From Pomacea canaliculata (taxonomy: Eukaryota; Mollusca; Gastropoda; Architaenioglossa; Ampullariidae), in assembly GCF_003073045.1 (NCBI RefSeq), contig NC_037590.1:19929708-19993707 (forward strand): a stretch of 64,000 nucleotides of DNA, given 5' to 3'. Position 1 is the stretch's first letter. Every line of letters begins with the position of its first letter. Both the position numbers and the translations under genes were made by a program. Below are positions 24,531 through 36,362 of the stretch, in pieces. Under the pieces are notes generated by a model that did no database searches, had not been told where the DNA came from, and worked only from the letters and a program-made list of their open reading frames with translations.

Positions 24531-25696
24531 TTCCCCCACCTGAAAGTGTCTTTCTTAGATTTCGATTTATATTTTAAGACCTATATGATTAACTAAAAAA
24601 AAATATTGGACTGATATATATATATAGCAGGTCTCTCCTCTCCCTGTACTCTAACAGGGTTATAAGTTCACTGTACTAGTGTTTACGCCAGAGTCAATAT
24701 CTCTGTATCTCATGCTATCTCTTCTGTGTCTACGATTGATGAATTAATACAAGTTCGTGACTAGATGTCCCATTGGCACCACCAACCCTTGCAGGACCTT
24801 ATTCTTCTAATAAAAACGATCTTCAGAAAAATAAACCAGTTTGACGTATGTGCTTTAATTTATTTTTGTTTCTTAGTATCACCACGGACGTATATAGGAG
24901 ATAGTTCGTGGTATCACCTACCTGCGTAAGCCATTTTTTGTTTTTAAACGACGTAAATGTCAATACTTCTGGAACGGAACTTATCTCCCTTGGGCTATTC
25001 TCGGCCACAGAGGCAATCGAGAGATAGGAAATCAGTTGATATCGAAAGTACATGATACAAATATTTAAGAGAAAGAGGTTAAACACTTTAATTACAACTG
25101 CTTCAGTGTAGATAGTTGTACCTTATTTCTGCAAGATTATTTGTGTAGGGTCCGTGGTGTCACGAAGATACACACCCGTACGAACGTGGTGAATTTAATT
25201 CTGTACCATGCAATGCTATATATATATATGACTATTTTATATGACCCACGACTTGTAATGCAAGTTAGTGATGTAAAATGGGATGATAAAGTCGAGGCCG
25301 ATTAAGATGGTGGCGATGAAAAGGTTGATCGCAATGCTTTCTCGTGGTTTTTGTGCCTTTTGTTTTAATTGATTGCGAGTGCTAATACAACAACTATATA
25401 TACATGTAATTATCAGTGATAATACTGCATACACACTATTCGGTGTAATCATGGACCACAATCGAATATCCGTGCATGGACGTATATTTCTCTGTGTCGG
25501 CGAAGGGGTGTGTGAACTGAAAGCACTTCTGTTGATCTTCGCCTATTCATATAGGCTGAGTTTTTAAACAATAATATAAGAGGTCTATTTAATCAATACA
25601 CTTAATTCCCGAGTAATTTAATGAATGACGTTATTAAATTCTTAATAACTAATTAAATTTGTTTTTTATGGGCATATCCAACAATAAGATCAGTAC

Positions 25697-25830
25697 CTTT
25701 CTTATGCACTCTTCTCCAAAGTGCCTTGAATAAATCTTGGCTCTCAATGGATAAAAACTTTTGTCTGAAGTCTGAACTGATATCGCATGAATGAGAGCCG
25801 CACGGCACTTGTCTTGCTCTTTTGATACAC
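25697..25830 (-). other. candidate upstream exon, perhaps 5' part of METTL26
   Basis: On the minus strand a strong acceptor (a T-rich tract, then CCACGGCCAG) precedes 134 bases that end at AAGAAAG before GTACTG. Two frames are open through it. One has phase 2 at its start and phase 1 at its end, which matches the acceptor at 23504-23505 of the first certain METTL26 exon. It contains no ATG in that frame, so if it is coding the start lies further upstream. It may equally be a 5' UTR exon. Confidence 0.4.
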
Positions 25831-26380
25831 CTGGCCGTGGAAACAAAAAAAAAAACTTAAACCAAAAGATTGGATACTTGCACAGTTGCATTCTATCATG
25901 CAGCAGTATAATTGTATAAACCACCTTTTGTGTGTTCTTTATTGTTGTAATGTTGTTACTCTTGCAGACTTTGCTGACATAGCCATTCAAGTTATTGCTA
26001 ACGGTGGCTTAACCGGAAGCTTTATACCGACCAGCCTCGTTCTAGTAGTTGACTTAAAAAAAAAAATCGTCTGCAAACAGTCCAGGGATAGTAGTTCGTG
26101 GAGTAATATGTTTAGTTTGCGTTTTTCAAAATGTACGTAACACACGTAAGATAAAATCCCATGTGCTTAAATCTCATTGTCCCTATTAAGTGTTTCCCTT
26201 GTTAATAAGTTAATTGTTAATTAACGGGTTAACCATCCACTAGACATATATATGGGACCAATAGAGAAAGTTTCTAAAGCGCGATTGCAGCTCGATCTTT
26301 ATTTGCCATATTGTGTAGATCGCTAATGTCAATTAAGACGAATGCCTGAATGTTGGGCGCGCATGTGTGCGTTTGTGACA

Positions 26381-26475
26381 CTATATTCAGCGATACCTCG
26401 GTTTTTGTCGATAATCCTTCCTAAAACAATCAGCAAAATATCCGAAACCGATGAAAACCGAGGCAATTGTTTCCA
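26381..26475. repeat. possible pogo-like MITE remnant
   Basis: ATACCTCGGTTTTTGTCG on the left and CGATGAAAACCGAGG on the right are inverted partners. They resemble the CCTCGGTTAACGAA termini of the pogo-like MITE at 35517. Outer ends and target duplication are not clear. Confidence 0.35.
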
Positions 26476-27899
26476 TATAAATCGATCAATGTAAACCCAA
26501 TTAGTTCGTTCTAGACGCTCCAAAATACATACAAAACACATTTTATAGAGGATAAATATAGTGTTTACTACTAGAAACAATAAGAAATTAATATAAAATG
26601 AACATAAAAGACTAATGTAAAAATTATAACACTTAATTGGTACGTAAAAATATACACGATAAAATAGAAGAAACGATATATTAACTCAGTCACATCCAAA
26701 AATTACTCACTATAAACACACGGCACTCATAACTAGAAATTTTTCTGAATCCAAAAGCCAGCAGAATCTGAAGAATAACAGGAATTACTATAATCACTTC
26801 AGTACGTAGTCGTGATCTGTCTTTGTCGAACAATTAACGCACACACACCTACACGATGCTTTAATTACTCACAACGCTTTTTAGGTCACCGGGGACTGAT
26901 GTTCTCGGAATCCATAAATATATAAATATATTTTTTTCACGAGTATCCAGTAGAAGACGCCTTCTCTTGGGACAGACGTTAATGGAATCACGGCACTACC
27001 TTTTGGGGATGACTGCTCGAGTGACCACAGCCTCTTATATCGTATTGCCAACTCTTGGGTCAGCTGCTTGCACTCCCGAGCATTTGCCGCAATTCTTGCT
27101 TGAGCTGAGAGCAGCAATTACAGTTTACTCAATGATGACGTGAACCGTGACATAAATATCGATCCTACTGATCAGACAATAAAACACAATAAAATCCTTT
27201 CCTTTTTCCGCCCGGGTACTTGAAGCTCTGTTCGATCTCTATCCACGGCCGATGGTGTTCACCATTATCACTTTAGTCCGTACTGATTTTCCTCCCGTAT
27301 GGGCTAGTTCTGCCTACCGTGAGATGGATGTCGTCGGCAATGTCATTGCTTATATTTAGACTTATAGTGCCCTCCCTCCGATGAAGATGTACGTGTTTTT
27401 GCATATCTTCTTCACATAAATGTTGAACAGCACTGGAAAATTCGTACAGCTTGGATAGTTCGAACGCGTGCTTCCTCGATCAGTGTTGAATTTCCACATC
27501 AATACGTGGGCCGTACTGCCCCTCGACGAAGTTATGGTAAACATTCTTAACATATGATGGAGGCACCACCAGAGAAATTGCAAGCATAGACATACGCAAA
27601 CACACCCAATGACCAAAGCACAACAGCATATGAGCGATCGACTAGACACACACTTGTACTACATACAATTGCAAATGGAATCTAGGAGACGCATTCAACA
27701 GTGCCAAGTATATACAGTTAAAGGAGTTTACTTTATTTTGGTGGACGAAACTTTGCAAACTATAAGGATATAGTGCTTTCTAGCTGGGCATTAAATAACA
27801 TTAGAAATTAAGCGAGTGGGATGAAAATTTATTAATTTAAAATATTCGAAGTCTTTAAAAAAGACAGAAAAATAAAATTAGACGTGACAAAGAAATTTT

Positions 27900-27905
27900 A
27901 AAAAA
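27900..27905 (-). terminator. Pol III oligo-T terminator of tRNA-Gly
   Basis: Six T on the minus strand follow the tRNA 3' end after four bases (AGAA), as expected for RNA polymerase III termination. Confidence 0.85.
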
Positions 27906-27909
27906 TTCT

Positions 27910-27980
27910 TGCGCCGCCCGGGAATCGAACCCGGGTCGCAAGAATGGGAATCTTGCATGATACCACTACACCAGCGGCGC
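27910..27980 (-). tRNA. tRNA-Gly, anticodon CCC
   Basis: The minus strand gives a full 71-base cloverleaf. The acceptor stem pairs GCGCCGC with GCGGCGC, the discriminator is A, the A box is TGGTGTAGTGG, the anticodon loop reads ATTCCCATT (anticodon CCC), and the T arm is CCCGGGTTCGATTCCCGGG. There is no intron. A run of six T on the transcribed strand just downstream (27905-27900) is a Pol III terminator. All determinants are intact, so it should be functional. Confidence 0.97.
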
Positions 27981-28485
27981 TTACATTCAAGAGTGTGTAA
28001 TTTACTATTTATATACACTTTTTTACTAACTTTTTTTTTTTTTACATTTTCTTATAAATCGACTGTCATTATTATTATTTTACGACTCTATAAAACTGCG
28101 ATAGAAATAAGTTTGGGTTATGTTCAGAATTTAACATGACTTATTCATTGACCTTTCCGAGAGCTTGCAAAAAGTATTCTTCCTTCATTTCGAAAGGACG
28201 CATGGCTTCGCTGCGCAGTAAATATGCGCAACGTGCCAGAGACAAGAGATGTATGCATTGCCAAAGGGACCCAGCAAAATTGCTGCAAACACACGAAGGG
28301 GTATGAGATTTTGATGGCCTAGAGGGAGATTCATAGTCTTTTCCAGGTAGATTAGGTGATTTAAAAAACTTAATATTTCAGTGTTTTAAAAATGTTTACA
28401 ATTTTTCATTGAAGGTCTTCAAAGACAGTTTGAAAGCTTCGAAAGCAGGGAATTCAGCTTGGGCAAAAACGATCCTGGGGCCGCT

Positions 28486-31400
28486 ATGAGGTAAACCGAT
28501 GGTTCATTCATTCTTTAACCTGTTTTCTTTACGAAGGTATCCTTTTAGGTGACTTTCTTCATTGCTTAAAAATTCAACTGCCCGAATGAAGGACACTACA
28601 GTCTTGATCTCTGCTCCAAAGTGTTCTTGTTTGACCTACAGTTTAGTGACCTGATGTTAGATTGCATTAGACTAGTTACAAGGTATTCCGTCACTGGCAG
28701 TAGCCGGAAGCTTCGTAAAGTTTATTTCAGACGCATCGATCGTTAGGTGTTTGATTTATTTTCAAGCAATTTCTTATAGAAATTGTGATTCCAAGAACAG
28801 ATTGTAATCGAACGTATTTAGCTAGTAAGTTATGTATTATAAGAACTAGTGATTGGTTCTGTTGTATAACTAAGAGGATTTTATGCAAGCAATAGTTTGC
28901 TTTGGGGAAGGTTTGGTGTCTGTCAAAGCCCCAGAAAGGTGCACAGATATTTTTCAGTAAGTCAGTGTATACAAAGTTTTTAAAAGAGTAAATCCTTTCT
29001 ATTGTTTGCTAGAAAGTACATTGTTACATTGTTTTGTAGAGTCTTAGTGCGCTTTAGCAAATTGCTAATTAATATTAATTTACCCTTTACAGTTTTTTTC
29101 TGCAGTAAGTCATTGTATTTTTAAAAGCAATTTGTGCAACATGGTTCATTTTCCTACACAAACTATGAATATCTAATTTGAGCAGTGTGGCTTCTTTAAG
29201 GACTAGATGAGAAAAGTAGATACTTAATATTAAATTCTTCCTCAAGGACATGTTTCATGAATGTCATATTTCTCAAGGATATAACATGTAACTTTTTATA
29301 ACTAATGTCATTAATCATTACGATGAAAAGAAGAATATAGTCAGGGTTTGGTTATTTGAGTTCGATTAACATCTAAAATGTATAATAGTTCAGACTTTTA
29401 TAAATTATTAAAAAGGAGAAAGCATTCAGGTAATTCTTTTGTCTTTCTGTAGCGCTCCCAGGCCAGTCTTCAATGGGAAGAGGCCAACATCCCGACAAAA
29501 CAGTTCACAGCAAGAACAATTCTCACAGCAACATGAAGAATGTGTCCGATACCTAAGTGAAAGTAAGGTTCATTGTGTAGTGTGGTTTCAAATTTACTGG
29601 AAAATATTAAGACAACATTGAATAATATTTAAAAAATATTAAAAGAAAAGTGTTTATGCTTATCTGGCTGACATCATGCCCCCCCCCCTTTTTTTTTTTT
29701 GCAAGAAACTATGTAACTTGATACTTTTCCCACCAAATGGGCTTATAGAAGAGTCACCTGTACCATAGTCATACCAGAAGTCATCATATATTGGGTCACA
29801 GAACACCTCTCGTATTTGTTTGTTTGTCCATTTCTTGAACATGGTAAGAAACCTCTGAAATGTGTTAATTGTAAACCTTTTGTATAGTGCCACCAACAAG
29901 GAAATGTATGCCTATTTAGATTTAAACTTCATATTCAAAATTTCTACCGATTACTATTGACCAGACTAAGCACTAGCTGCATTCTAGTGCTTGTAGATAT
30001 AAGCAAAGAACTCTTTTGATGATACAGTTGTTTAGATTATGATAAAAAAAATTGACTTTTCCCTCCTTTTTAAAATTATAATTTATTCCTTTTGTGCTTA
30101 TTTTCTGCAACTCTTCTTGCTGCCACTGGTTTATTATTTGGTTTAAAATGATGTTACATTTTTGGCAGACTGGAATAAAGTCATGCGAGAATATGAACAA
30201 TTTAAAGAAGGTGGCAAAGAAGGTATGTGTTTTCATTTACTATATACAATACTTGCTCATTTAAAGTATCAATAAAAAAAGTGACTTGATTCTGAATTTA
30301 TCATGGATAAATGTTAAAACAAACTTATGCTGTTCATACTTTGCTAAAGCAATAGCCTTCCTGAACTCTGCCATACCTATTGTCAGGATTAGTCTTAGTA
30401 GAATGTGTCCTTTTGCAGTCTGCGAGGCAGTGTATGAAGAGTGAAAGAGAAAGCAAGCGAGATAGGCCAAATTATTCTTTCTTTTGTTTTGTTTCTTCCA
30501 TCATCAAGTCATATTCCAAATGCAGTGTCACTTGGCCAGTGAACAAATTCTTATTCTTTATATCTTAAAATCACAGTATTTAGATGATAGATTTCATGTT
30601 TTGTTAAAATGTTTTCATATTTTTATTAAAAATGTCACAGAATTAAAATACATCTGATTTAGATGCATCATGCACTTGTGGACTAAGGATTTAAAAATGA
30701 AAATAAAAGGATTGCACTTATACACTCTCTCTTTGCAGTCAGATATAAGCATTATTTTAATGTGGATGTCAAGTCATGAGATATAAGAAAAGATAATAAT
30801 TTGCAAAATAAAACAAAGTGGAATTGTTTAGTTTATTCCTTGTTACTCCTGGAGGAGCATAGGGCTGCAACGACACCTCACCTGTGGACCCAGTTTTCTG
30901 CAGCCCCCATCAGTTGGGCCCATGTATGTTTCAACACTCTTTGCCTCGCTCTCTGCCGTTCTTTTCCAAGTGTGCTTTGGTCTCCCAACTCTCCTTTTCC
31001 CTGAGGGTTCCAGTCAAGTACCTGCCTGGCAATGGTGTCAGGTGGTTTGAGTAGGGTGTGTCCTTTCCAGCCCCATTTGCGCTTTTTGATGTCTTGGCTA
31101 GTGGCATTCTGGTTGGTTCTTTTCCATAGGCTGCTGTTGGAGATATTTTCAGGCCATCTTATTCCCAGAATATGGCATATTCACTGGCTGGTAAACGTCT
31201 GGAGCTTGTTGATGGTGTTTGTCACTCTCCAAGTTTCAGAACCATACTCTAGAACTGCTTTCATATTGGTGTTGAAGATGCAGATCTTACTGTGGAAGGA
31301 TAATGCTCTGAAGTTCCAGATGGGCCGTAGGCTGTTAAAAGCATGCCTGGCTGTGTTGATGCAGTTTTTAAAGTCATCGTCTGCTCCACCATCTTTTCTG

Positions 31401-33073
31401 ACAATGCTCCCAGATGCATGAAGCAATCTGTTTCCAGGATGTTCTCTTCTTGAAGTCGGATTGGGAGTTTCTGCTTGTTGTTGATTCTCATCACTTCGGT
31501 CTTCTTTCCGTTGACCTTTAAGCCAGTCTTCTCCGCTTCCTCTGCTAGTTTAGTTTGTGCCTACTGCTGCTGATGAGATAGGAGACTAATGTCATCTGCA
31601 AAGTCCAGGTCCTCTAGCTGTTTGATGAAGGTCAGCAGGATACTGGTGTTGGTGTATTGGGTTGTCTTGTGCATAGTCCAGCCCTGACCATCAGGAAGAT
31701 TGTTGGTGATAATATGTAACCCTGTCTTACGCCAGTCTTCATTTCGAAAGGTTTAGTGAGTTTGTCGTTGTGGATAACTTGGCAGGACAAGTCTTCAGAC
31801 AACCCCTGGATAATGTTTATGAACTTAGGAGGAATACCATAGTGGATCATCAGCCTCCAGATGACATTCCTGTCTACACTGTCTAAAGCCTTCTCAAGGT
31901 TCACAAAATTTGATTTAGGAAGGATTGACACTCGATAGACTACTCAGTGATAAGGAGGGTGGCAGTGTGGTTAGTACATGACTTGTCCTGGTGAAACCCT
32001 GCTTGTTCTGGTCTCAGTCTCTTGTCTAGTGCCTTCTTCAATCTCTCTAGTATTACCCTCATCAGGACTTTGCTGGGGATGGACAGCAGCATGATCCCCC
32101 ACCAATTGTTCCTTTCTTTGATAACTTTACCTGGTTGCCTAGTTTCCAGTCTGTTGGTACTAGCTCTTGTTCCCAGATCTTGTGTAGGAGGGGTTGTAAA
32201 ATTGTTGCTGTTGTTTCTGGGTCTTCCTTTAGTACTACAGGGGGTATGCCATCTGGGCTTGCTGCTTTGCCACTTTTCATGCTTTTGATAGCTTTGATGA
32301 TTTCTGTCTTAGTAGGAGGGCTGGTGTTGTGAAGTTGTTCAGTTGCTGGTGGAGTGTCAGGTAAGGATGGTGGACAAGGTCAATTCAGGATCTCTTTGAA
32401 GTGTTCCATCCAGTAGTCTCTTTGTCCTGGCTTGTTTGGGTTAATGTTGCTGCCTGACAAGAGTTTGTGTTATTTTGTATAGTCAAAATGGAATTGTAAT
32501 GTTGTAGTTCTCATTATGCTGAATTACACCACATTGTAACTGCAAGTTTTAATTAAGTCCATAAACGACATGAAAATTTTTGTTTTAATTCTGCTGTTTT
32601 CAGCCAGTAGTTCTGCATTTTGTTAATCTGTGGTTTTTCTTTTTTTCTAATATATTTTGTATTTTTTAGGTGGACCAGAATGGTACAAAGAAAAAAATCC
32701 AAATCCTCATCTTGCAGGTATTGTATTGCATAAGAAAGTGTTATATATATTGATTCTTTGGATAAAAATTTAAATTGGAACAGTCTTTGAATTACTCCAT
32801 ATATAACAATCATCATTATAATCGTCATCATCAAGTAATGTAAATAGTGCTGTATACCAGCCAAAGCCAAATCAACGATTCTTTATATGTTTTAATCAAT
32901 TACTACTATTTTTGAAAATCCGGTAACATTCACTTTGCCTTGAATATTGCCCATCTGGTTTTCATCTTGAAATTCTTCTAAGAATTTTTCTCTTGCTTTC
33001 AGATTTCAAGCCATTTGATCTTGAAGAATATTGGGGACACAGAACAATGCGCAGATTGACAGAATCCAGTTGA
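28486..33073 (+). CDS. MCRIP2: MCRIP1/MCRIP2 (FAM195) family protein
   Basis: Five coding exons: 28486-28490 (ATG AG only), 29453-29562, 30169-30222, 32670-32717, 33003-33073. They give 95 aa (human MCRIP1 97 aa). The N-terminus MSAPRPVFNGKRPTSRQ matches the family motif with NGKR. QQHEECVRYLSENWNKV matches the conserved HEENVRF(I/V)xEAW block. EKNPNPHLADFKPFDLEEYW matches the C-terminal PNPxLxxFxPIDLxxxW block, and the ending RRLTESS resembles MCRIP2 (ARITSCS) more than MCRIP1. Vertebrate MCRIPs bind the CtBP co-repressor in an ERK-regulated way and associate with DDX6 in stress granules. Phases agree throughout. The start is fixed by phase: exon 1 supplies ATG AG and exon 2 supplies the C. 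Intron 3 holds an antisense RTE-like LINE. Confidence 0.93.
30829..32486 (-). mobile_element. RTE-like LINE, old 5'-truncated copy
   Basis: The family 3' end (TCCTGGAGGAGCATAGGG on the plus strand) is at the low-coordinate end. Moving up, minus-strand frames read [16 protein letters not shown], the reverse transcriptase with RQGYILSPTIF and VDRNVIWRLM, and the linker KSGKAASPDGI. Frames are broken many times and the FADD block is disrupted. It is antisense to the MCRIP gene, in intron 3. Confidence 0.9.
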
Positions 33074-34070
33074 ATTTTAACCATGAAGTGTTCACAGTAT
33101 TTGTTGTCTGGCTGTTTTTGACTCTGTTTTTAATGCACATTATCAGTTGTCATCTCATCAAAACAAATCTCATTAACTGTACATCTACATACAGGAAAAG
33201 AGTAAAAAAAGAAAAGTCTTATTCTGCACAATACCGAGCATGTTTCTTTTTGGCTGAACCTTCACCTTCATTGGTAAATTTAAAGGAATGAATGAGTTTT
33301 TGCCACAGTAAACATGCATCAAGTGAGAAAACACAAATATAATTGTAACCACTAATATATATATAGAGAGAGATGCAGGGTTTGTAAATAATTTCGAAAG
33401 TGGAATGATTTTGGGAAAATGTAAAATAGTCTTCCACACCTGGAAAAGTTGGAATTTCAGGAGGGCAATACAATGCAAGTGAGAAATCCATAGAATGAAG
33501 ATCTATCATCAAAATAAACTTACAATGTTAGTCTAAATATTGAATACTCTGATACATTAAATCACACTGTTAAGATACTAAAAAATGAGGCTTCTATGCA
33601 CACCTATAAATTTACAATAAAAGACCATAATTCCCATAAGATTTTCAAGATTTATTAAAAGCGTTCTTCTGCAGGAATCTTTCTGAAGCCCAAAAAAGTT
33701 TATTCCTAACACACAAGGCACATCAAGAACAAATTGTATTATGCGCAATAAAAAAAGGCAGGAAATATCTGTAGAACTATATGTTTCCTGCAGAATTTGA
33801 GAACCAATTAACATCTTTTATCCTCAATATGTAATGCAGTTTTAAGTTATTCACATTTTGGCACATTATTACACCTTTCATTTTATGGTAGGTTTTTATT
33901 TGTTGCTGTCAACTTAAGAAAAGGTGCTACTTTGCTGTACAATAGAACATATTTTTCACAATCAAAATCGCCTGTCAAAAAACAATGAAAGTGTATGCTG
34001 ATCTAATAAGTATCTTCTAATCTTTTCCTTAAACCATTTAAAATTGCAGATTTTCTTGGTTGATCCGAAT
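33074..34070. other. 3' UTR of the MCRIP gene and flank
   Basis: This AT-rich sequence follows the MCRIP stop. Short TA and GA repeats lie near 33350-33375. There is no open frame with recognisable content. Confidence 0.4.
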
Positions 34071-34549
34071 CCTAAATTATTAAGAATGTCTTTTGTGGCA
34101 GTGATGTAGTCGGGACCGATTCTACCATTAAGCGAACGAGACAGTTGCCTAGGGCGCAGTCACGGAGGGGGGCGGAAAAATGGCCCTTTTGAATTTTTTT
34201 AATTATTATTAAGAGGAATAATGTTAGGAAAAATATATTTTTCATAGAAAGCCATTGTACGCAACAATTACTTGACATCCAGCTTAAATGCCACAGATGG
34301 TATTTCTGGGGAAGAACCCCAAAGGTGATGGCGTAGTAGTGTAATGGTGTCTCTCTCACATGACCAGAATTCAAAAGTTAGCTATGGACCACCTACATAA
34401 AAACAAACATATTTCCATTGATGATGTAGCAAACCATACCATATCCAGACCATCATTTTCACTGTGATATTGTTGCCTTCTTACAGTACATGAGTTTATA
34501 AATATTTTACCTCTCATTCCAATCGCAGGGATTTCCTTTGTACATTTTG

Positions 34550-35325
34550 CACAGTTTGGTACCTTGTGATTATGCACAAGAACAGGCAAGTTGGCTGCAT
34601 ACAGCACAAAACGATGTCCCTAGGGAAAACACAGCAGAAAATCCTTCTATAATGTTCATGTTCAAATGACGTTGTCAAAAATGCAGTTGACATCTACATA
34701 AATGCTAAATGTTCCTGACATTCCATATTTCTGGGGTATGAAATAAACATTCTTGTGACGCTAAAGAAAGTCCTCCTCACAGAAAAGTGCATGAATGCCA
34801 CAATCCAAGCAGCGGATTGTCGGCAAATTAAAGCCCCAGCAGATGCACTGGCTTTAACCTGCAACAGCACACAGCTCGGTGTGCACAAGTAGCAGTTCCG
34901 TGCCTATCTTTTCTCATTTGTCAGAACGATTTAGTTTCTACTTCCAGCATTAGCTTGCTCCATTTTCTGGATCTAAGTATAATCCTGTATATGCATTTTA
35001 AAAATTTGGTACATATTTCCTTTAGCGTTTGGATTGACGGCCATTCCAAAAATGTACAGTAGGTGGACCTCCTGATGTAAAAAAACAAACAAAACTGTGA
35101 CTTAATTAAACTAAAGGCAGTTCGTTAATGGCAAATCCTTCATACATACCTACGGCCATAAAATCAAATCCATCCATGCATGATGTCATTAGCGGTGGCT
35201 GGGAGGGAGCAGCAAAAACTGTCTTGCTTCTGTTGCTTCTCTTCAACGGTCACCGATCGCCCTGTCGAAGCTTCTATTGTGCGCAAGGGCATTTTGTGCC
35301 TACACATGATAAAACAAGTATATAA
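34550..35325 (-). pseudogene. degenerate gene remnant with a CxxC-rich segment
   Basis: On the minus strand, 34745-34850 reads CLDCGIHALFCEEDFL, then a stop, then RHKNVYFIP. This Cys/His spacing is like the N-terminal CxC zinc-binding segment of KDZ-type transposases. A further open piece at 34560-34625 (LYAANLPVLVHNHKVPNCAKC) follows a TTTTCCCTAG acceptor. Stops interrupt the frame. It could be a decayed KDZ-type DNA transposon or a dead zinc-finger gene. Confidence 0.3.
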
Positions 35326-35516
35326 TTTTAAAAATACAACAGAAAGAGCAGCATGCAATGATAATTTGATAGTGGATGCCTATGACGATGAGATATAACA
35401 CAAGGAATAAAATTGTCTTACCTATGAGAACAAGAAAAGAGAAATATAAACAATCCTGATATCGTAAACGTAAACGGCCGAATGAATACTTGAAGTTTGA
35501 CTTCAATTTATAAGTA

Positions 35517-36360
35517 CAGTGGAACCTCGGTTAACGAACTTAATCCGTTCTGAAAAGGTGTTCGTTATCCGAAATGTTCGTTATCCGAAACAATTTTTTC
35601 CATAAGAAATAAAGGAAATACATTTAATTGGTTCCCAGCCCCTGTTGACTCGCTAATATTTTGAAAGTTACAGGCTATACATATATAGGTAGTTGTTTTA
35701 ATGAGAACAGTTATAATGCAATATAAATGGAGTTAAATAAACATAAAAAAACATTAACGAAAGCATTTAAACATCAGAAAACTTGCCGTTTTGACGGCGT
35801 GGGTGGAAGCAGGTGTGGGGAGGAAGGGGTGGAATTACTGCTTGGATTCCCCCTCCATGAGCACACGTGACATTATAAAATCGGGGGTAACTTCCTTTTT
35901 CTGTAGCTTTGAGGTTAAAGGAAAAAAACTTGTCCAGTGTCTGTTCCTTCTCCCTTTTTGTAAAACTCTTCGGTAATACGACATCACATATCCGACAGAC
36001 GCATGCCACCTTCATACTTTGAAATCATTTACTTTTTCAATTCATTTGTTGGCCGCTTCCTTGTCATTACCTCACTACTATTAATTGCTCTTAATCTTCT
36101 TTGGAGCCATGATTGAGGATTATCTTATTAAAATAAAGCAAAACAATCACTAAATAATAAGGATGCGCACAGATAAGGAACGACTGATCGTAATTGTGTC
36201 TCGAGCGCGAATGATGACATGCTGGTCGGTCACGTGTGGTTCACGTGGCTGTTCGTTATCCGAAATTTTGTTCGCTATCCGAGACAAACTTTCAACGAAA
36301 TTTTTGTTCGTTAACCGAAATATTCGCTATCCGAGGCGTTCGCTAACCGAGGTTCCACTG
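35517..36360. mobile_element. pogo-like MITE, complete
   Basis: The 844-bp element has terminal inverted repeats: CAGTGGAACCTCGGTTAACG on the left and the inverse of CGCTAACCGAGGTTCCACTG on the right. It is flanked by TA on both sides (35515-35516, 36361-36362). GTTCGTTATCCGAAA-like subterminal repeats occur several times at both ends. There is no transposase frame. The right half is shared with 8056-8413 in HGS intron 2. Confidence 0.88.
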
Positions 36361-36362
36361 TA

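Larger units (their letters stand above)
25831..27909. other. intergenic, mostly unexplained
   Basis: This lies between the candidate METTL26 upstream exon and the tRNA. A fragment at 26381-26475 carries two inverted ACCTCGGTTTT/AAAACCGAGG pieces like pogo MITE ends. Otherwise only random short frames are seen. The METTL26 promoter is expected somewhere here. Confidence 0.4.

Noticed and set aside
24611-25230. LTR-like block with CTCTCCTCTCCCTGTACTC and later CACCACCAACCC
   Set aside because: There are no paired ends, no target duplication and no second copy in the window, so an LTR call is not supported.
25649-25990. THAP domain gene suggested by IYSRHFGEECI
   Set aside because: The C2CH cysteines and the tryptophan are missing, and another frame of the same exon fits METTL26 by phase.
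27909-28139. Open frame starting MRRPGIEPGSQEWESC
   Set aside because: It is the complement of the tRNA-Gly gene read through into AT-rich flank. The peptide is a known tRNA artefact.
34130-34200. Possible hAT fragment with GCCTAGGGCGCAG
   Set aside because: Only a short match to memory, with no inverted ends or duplication.
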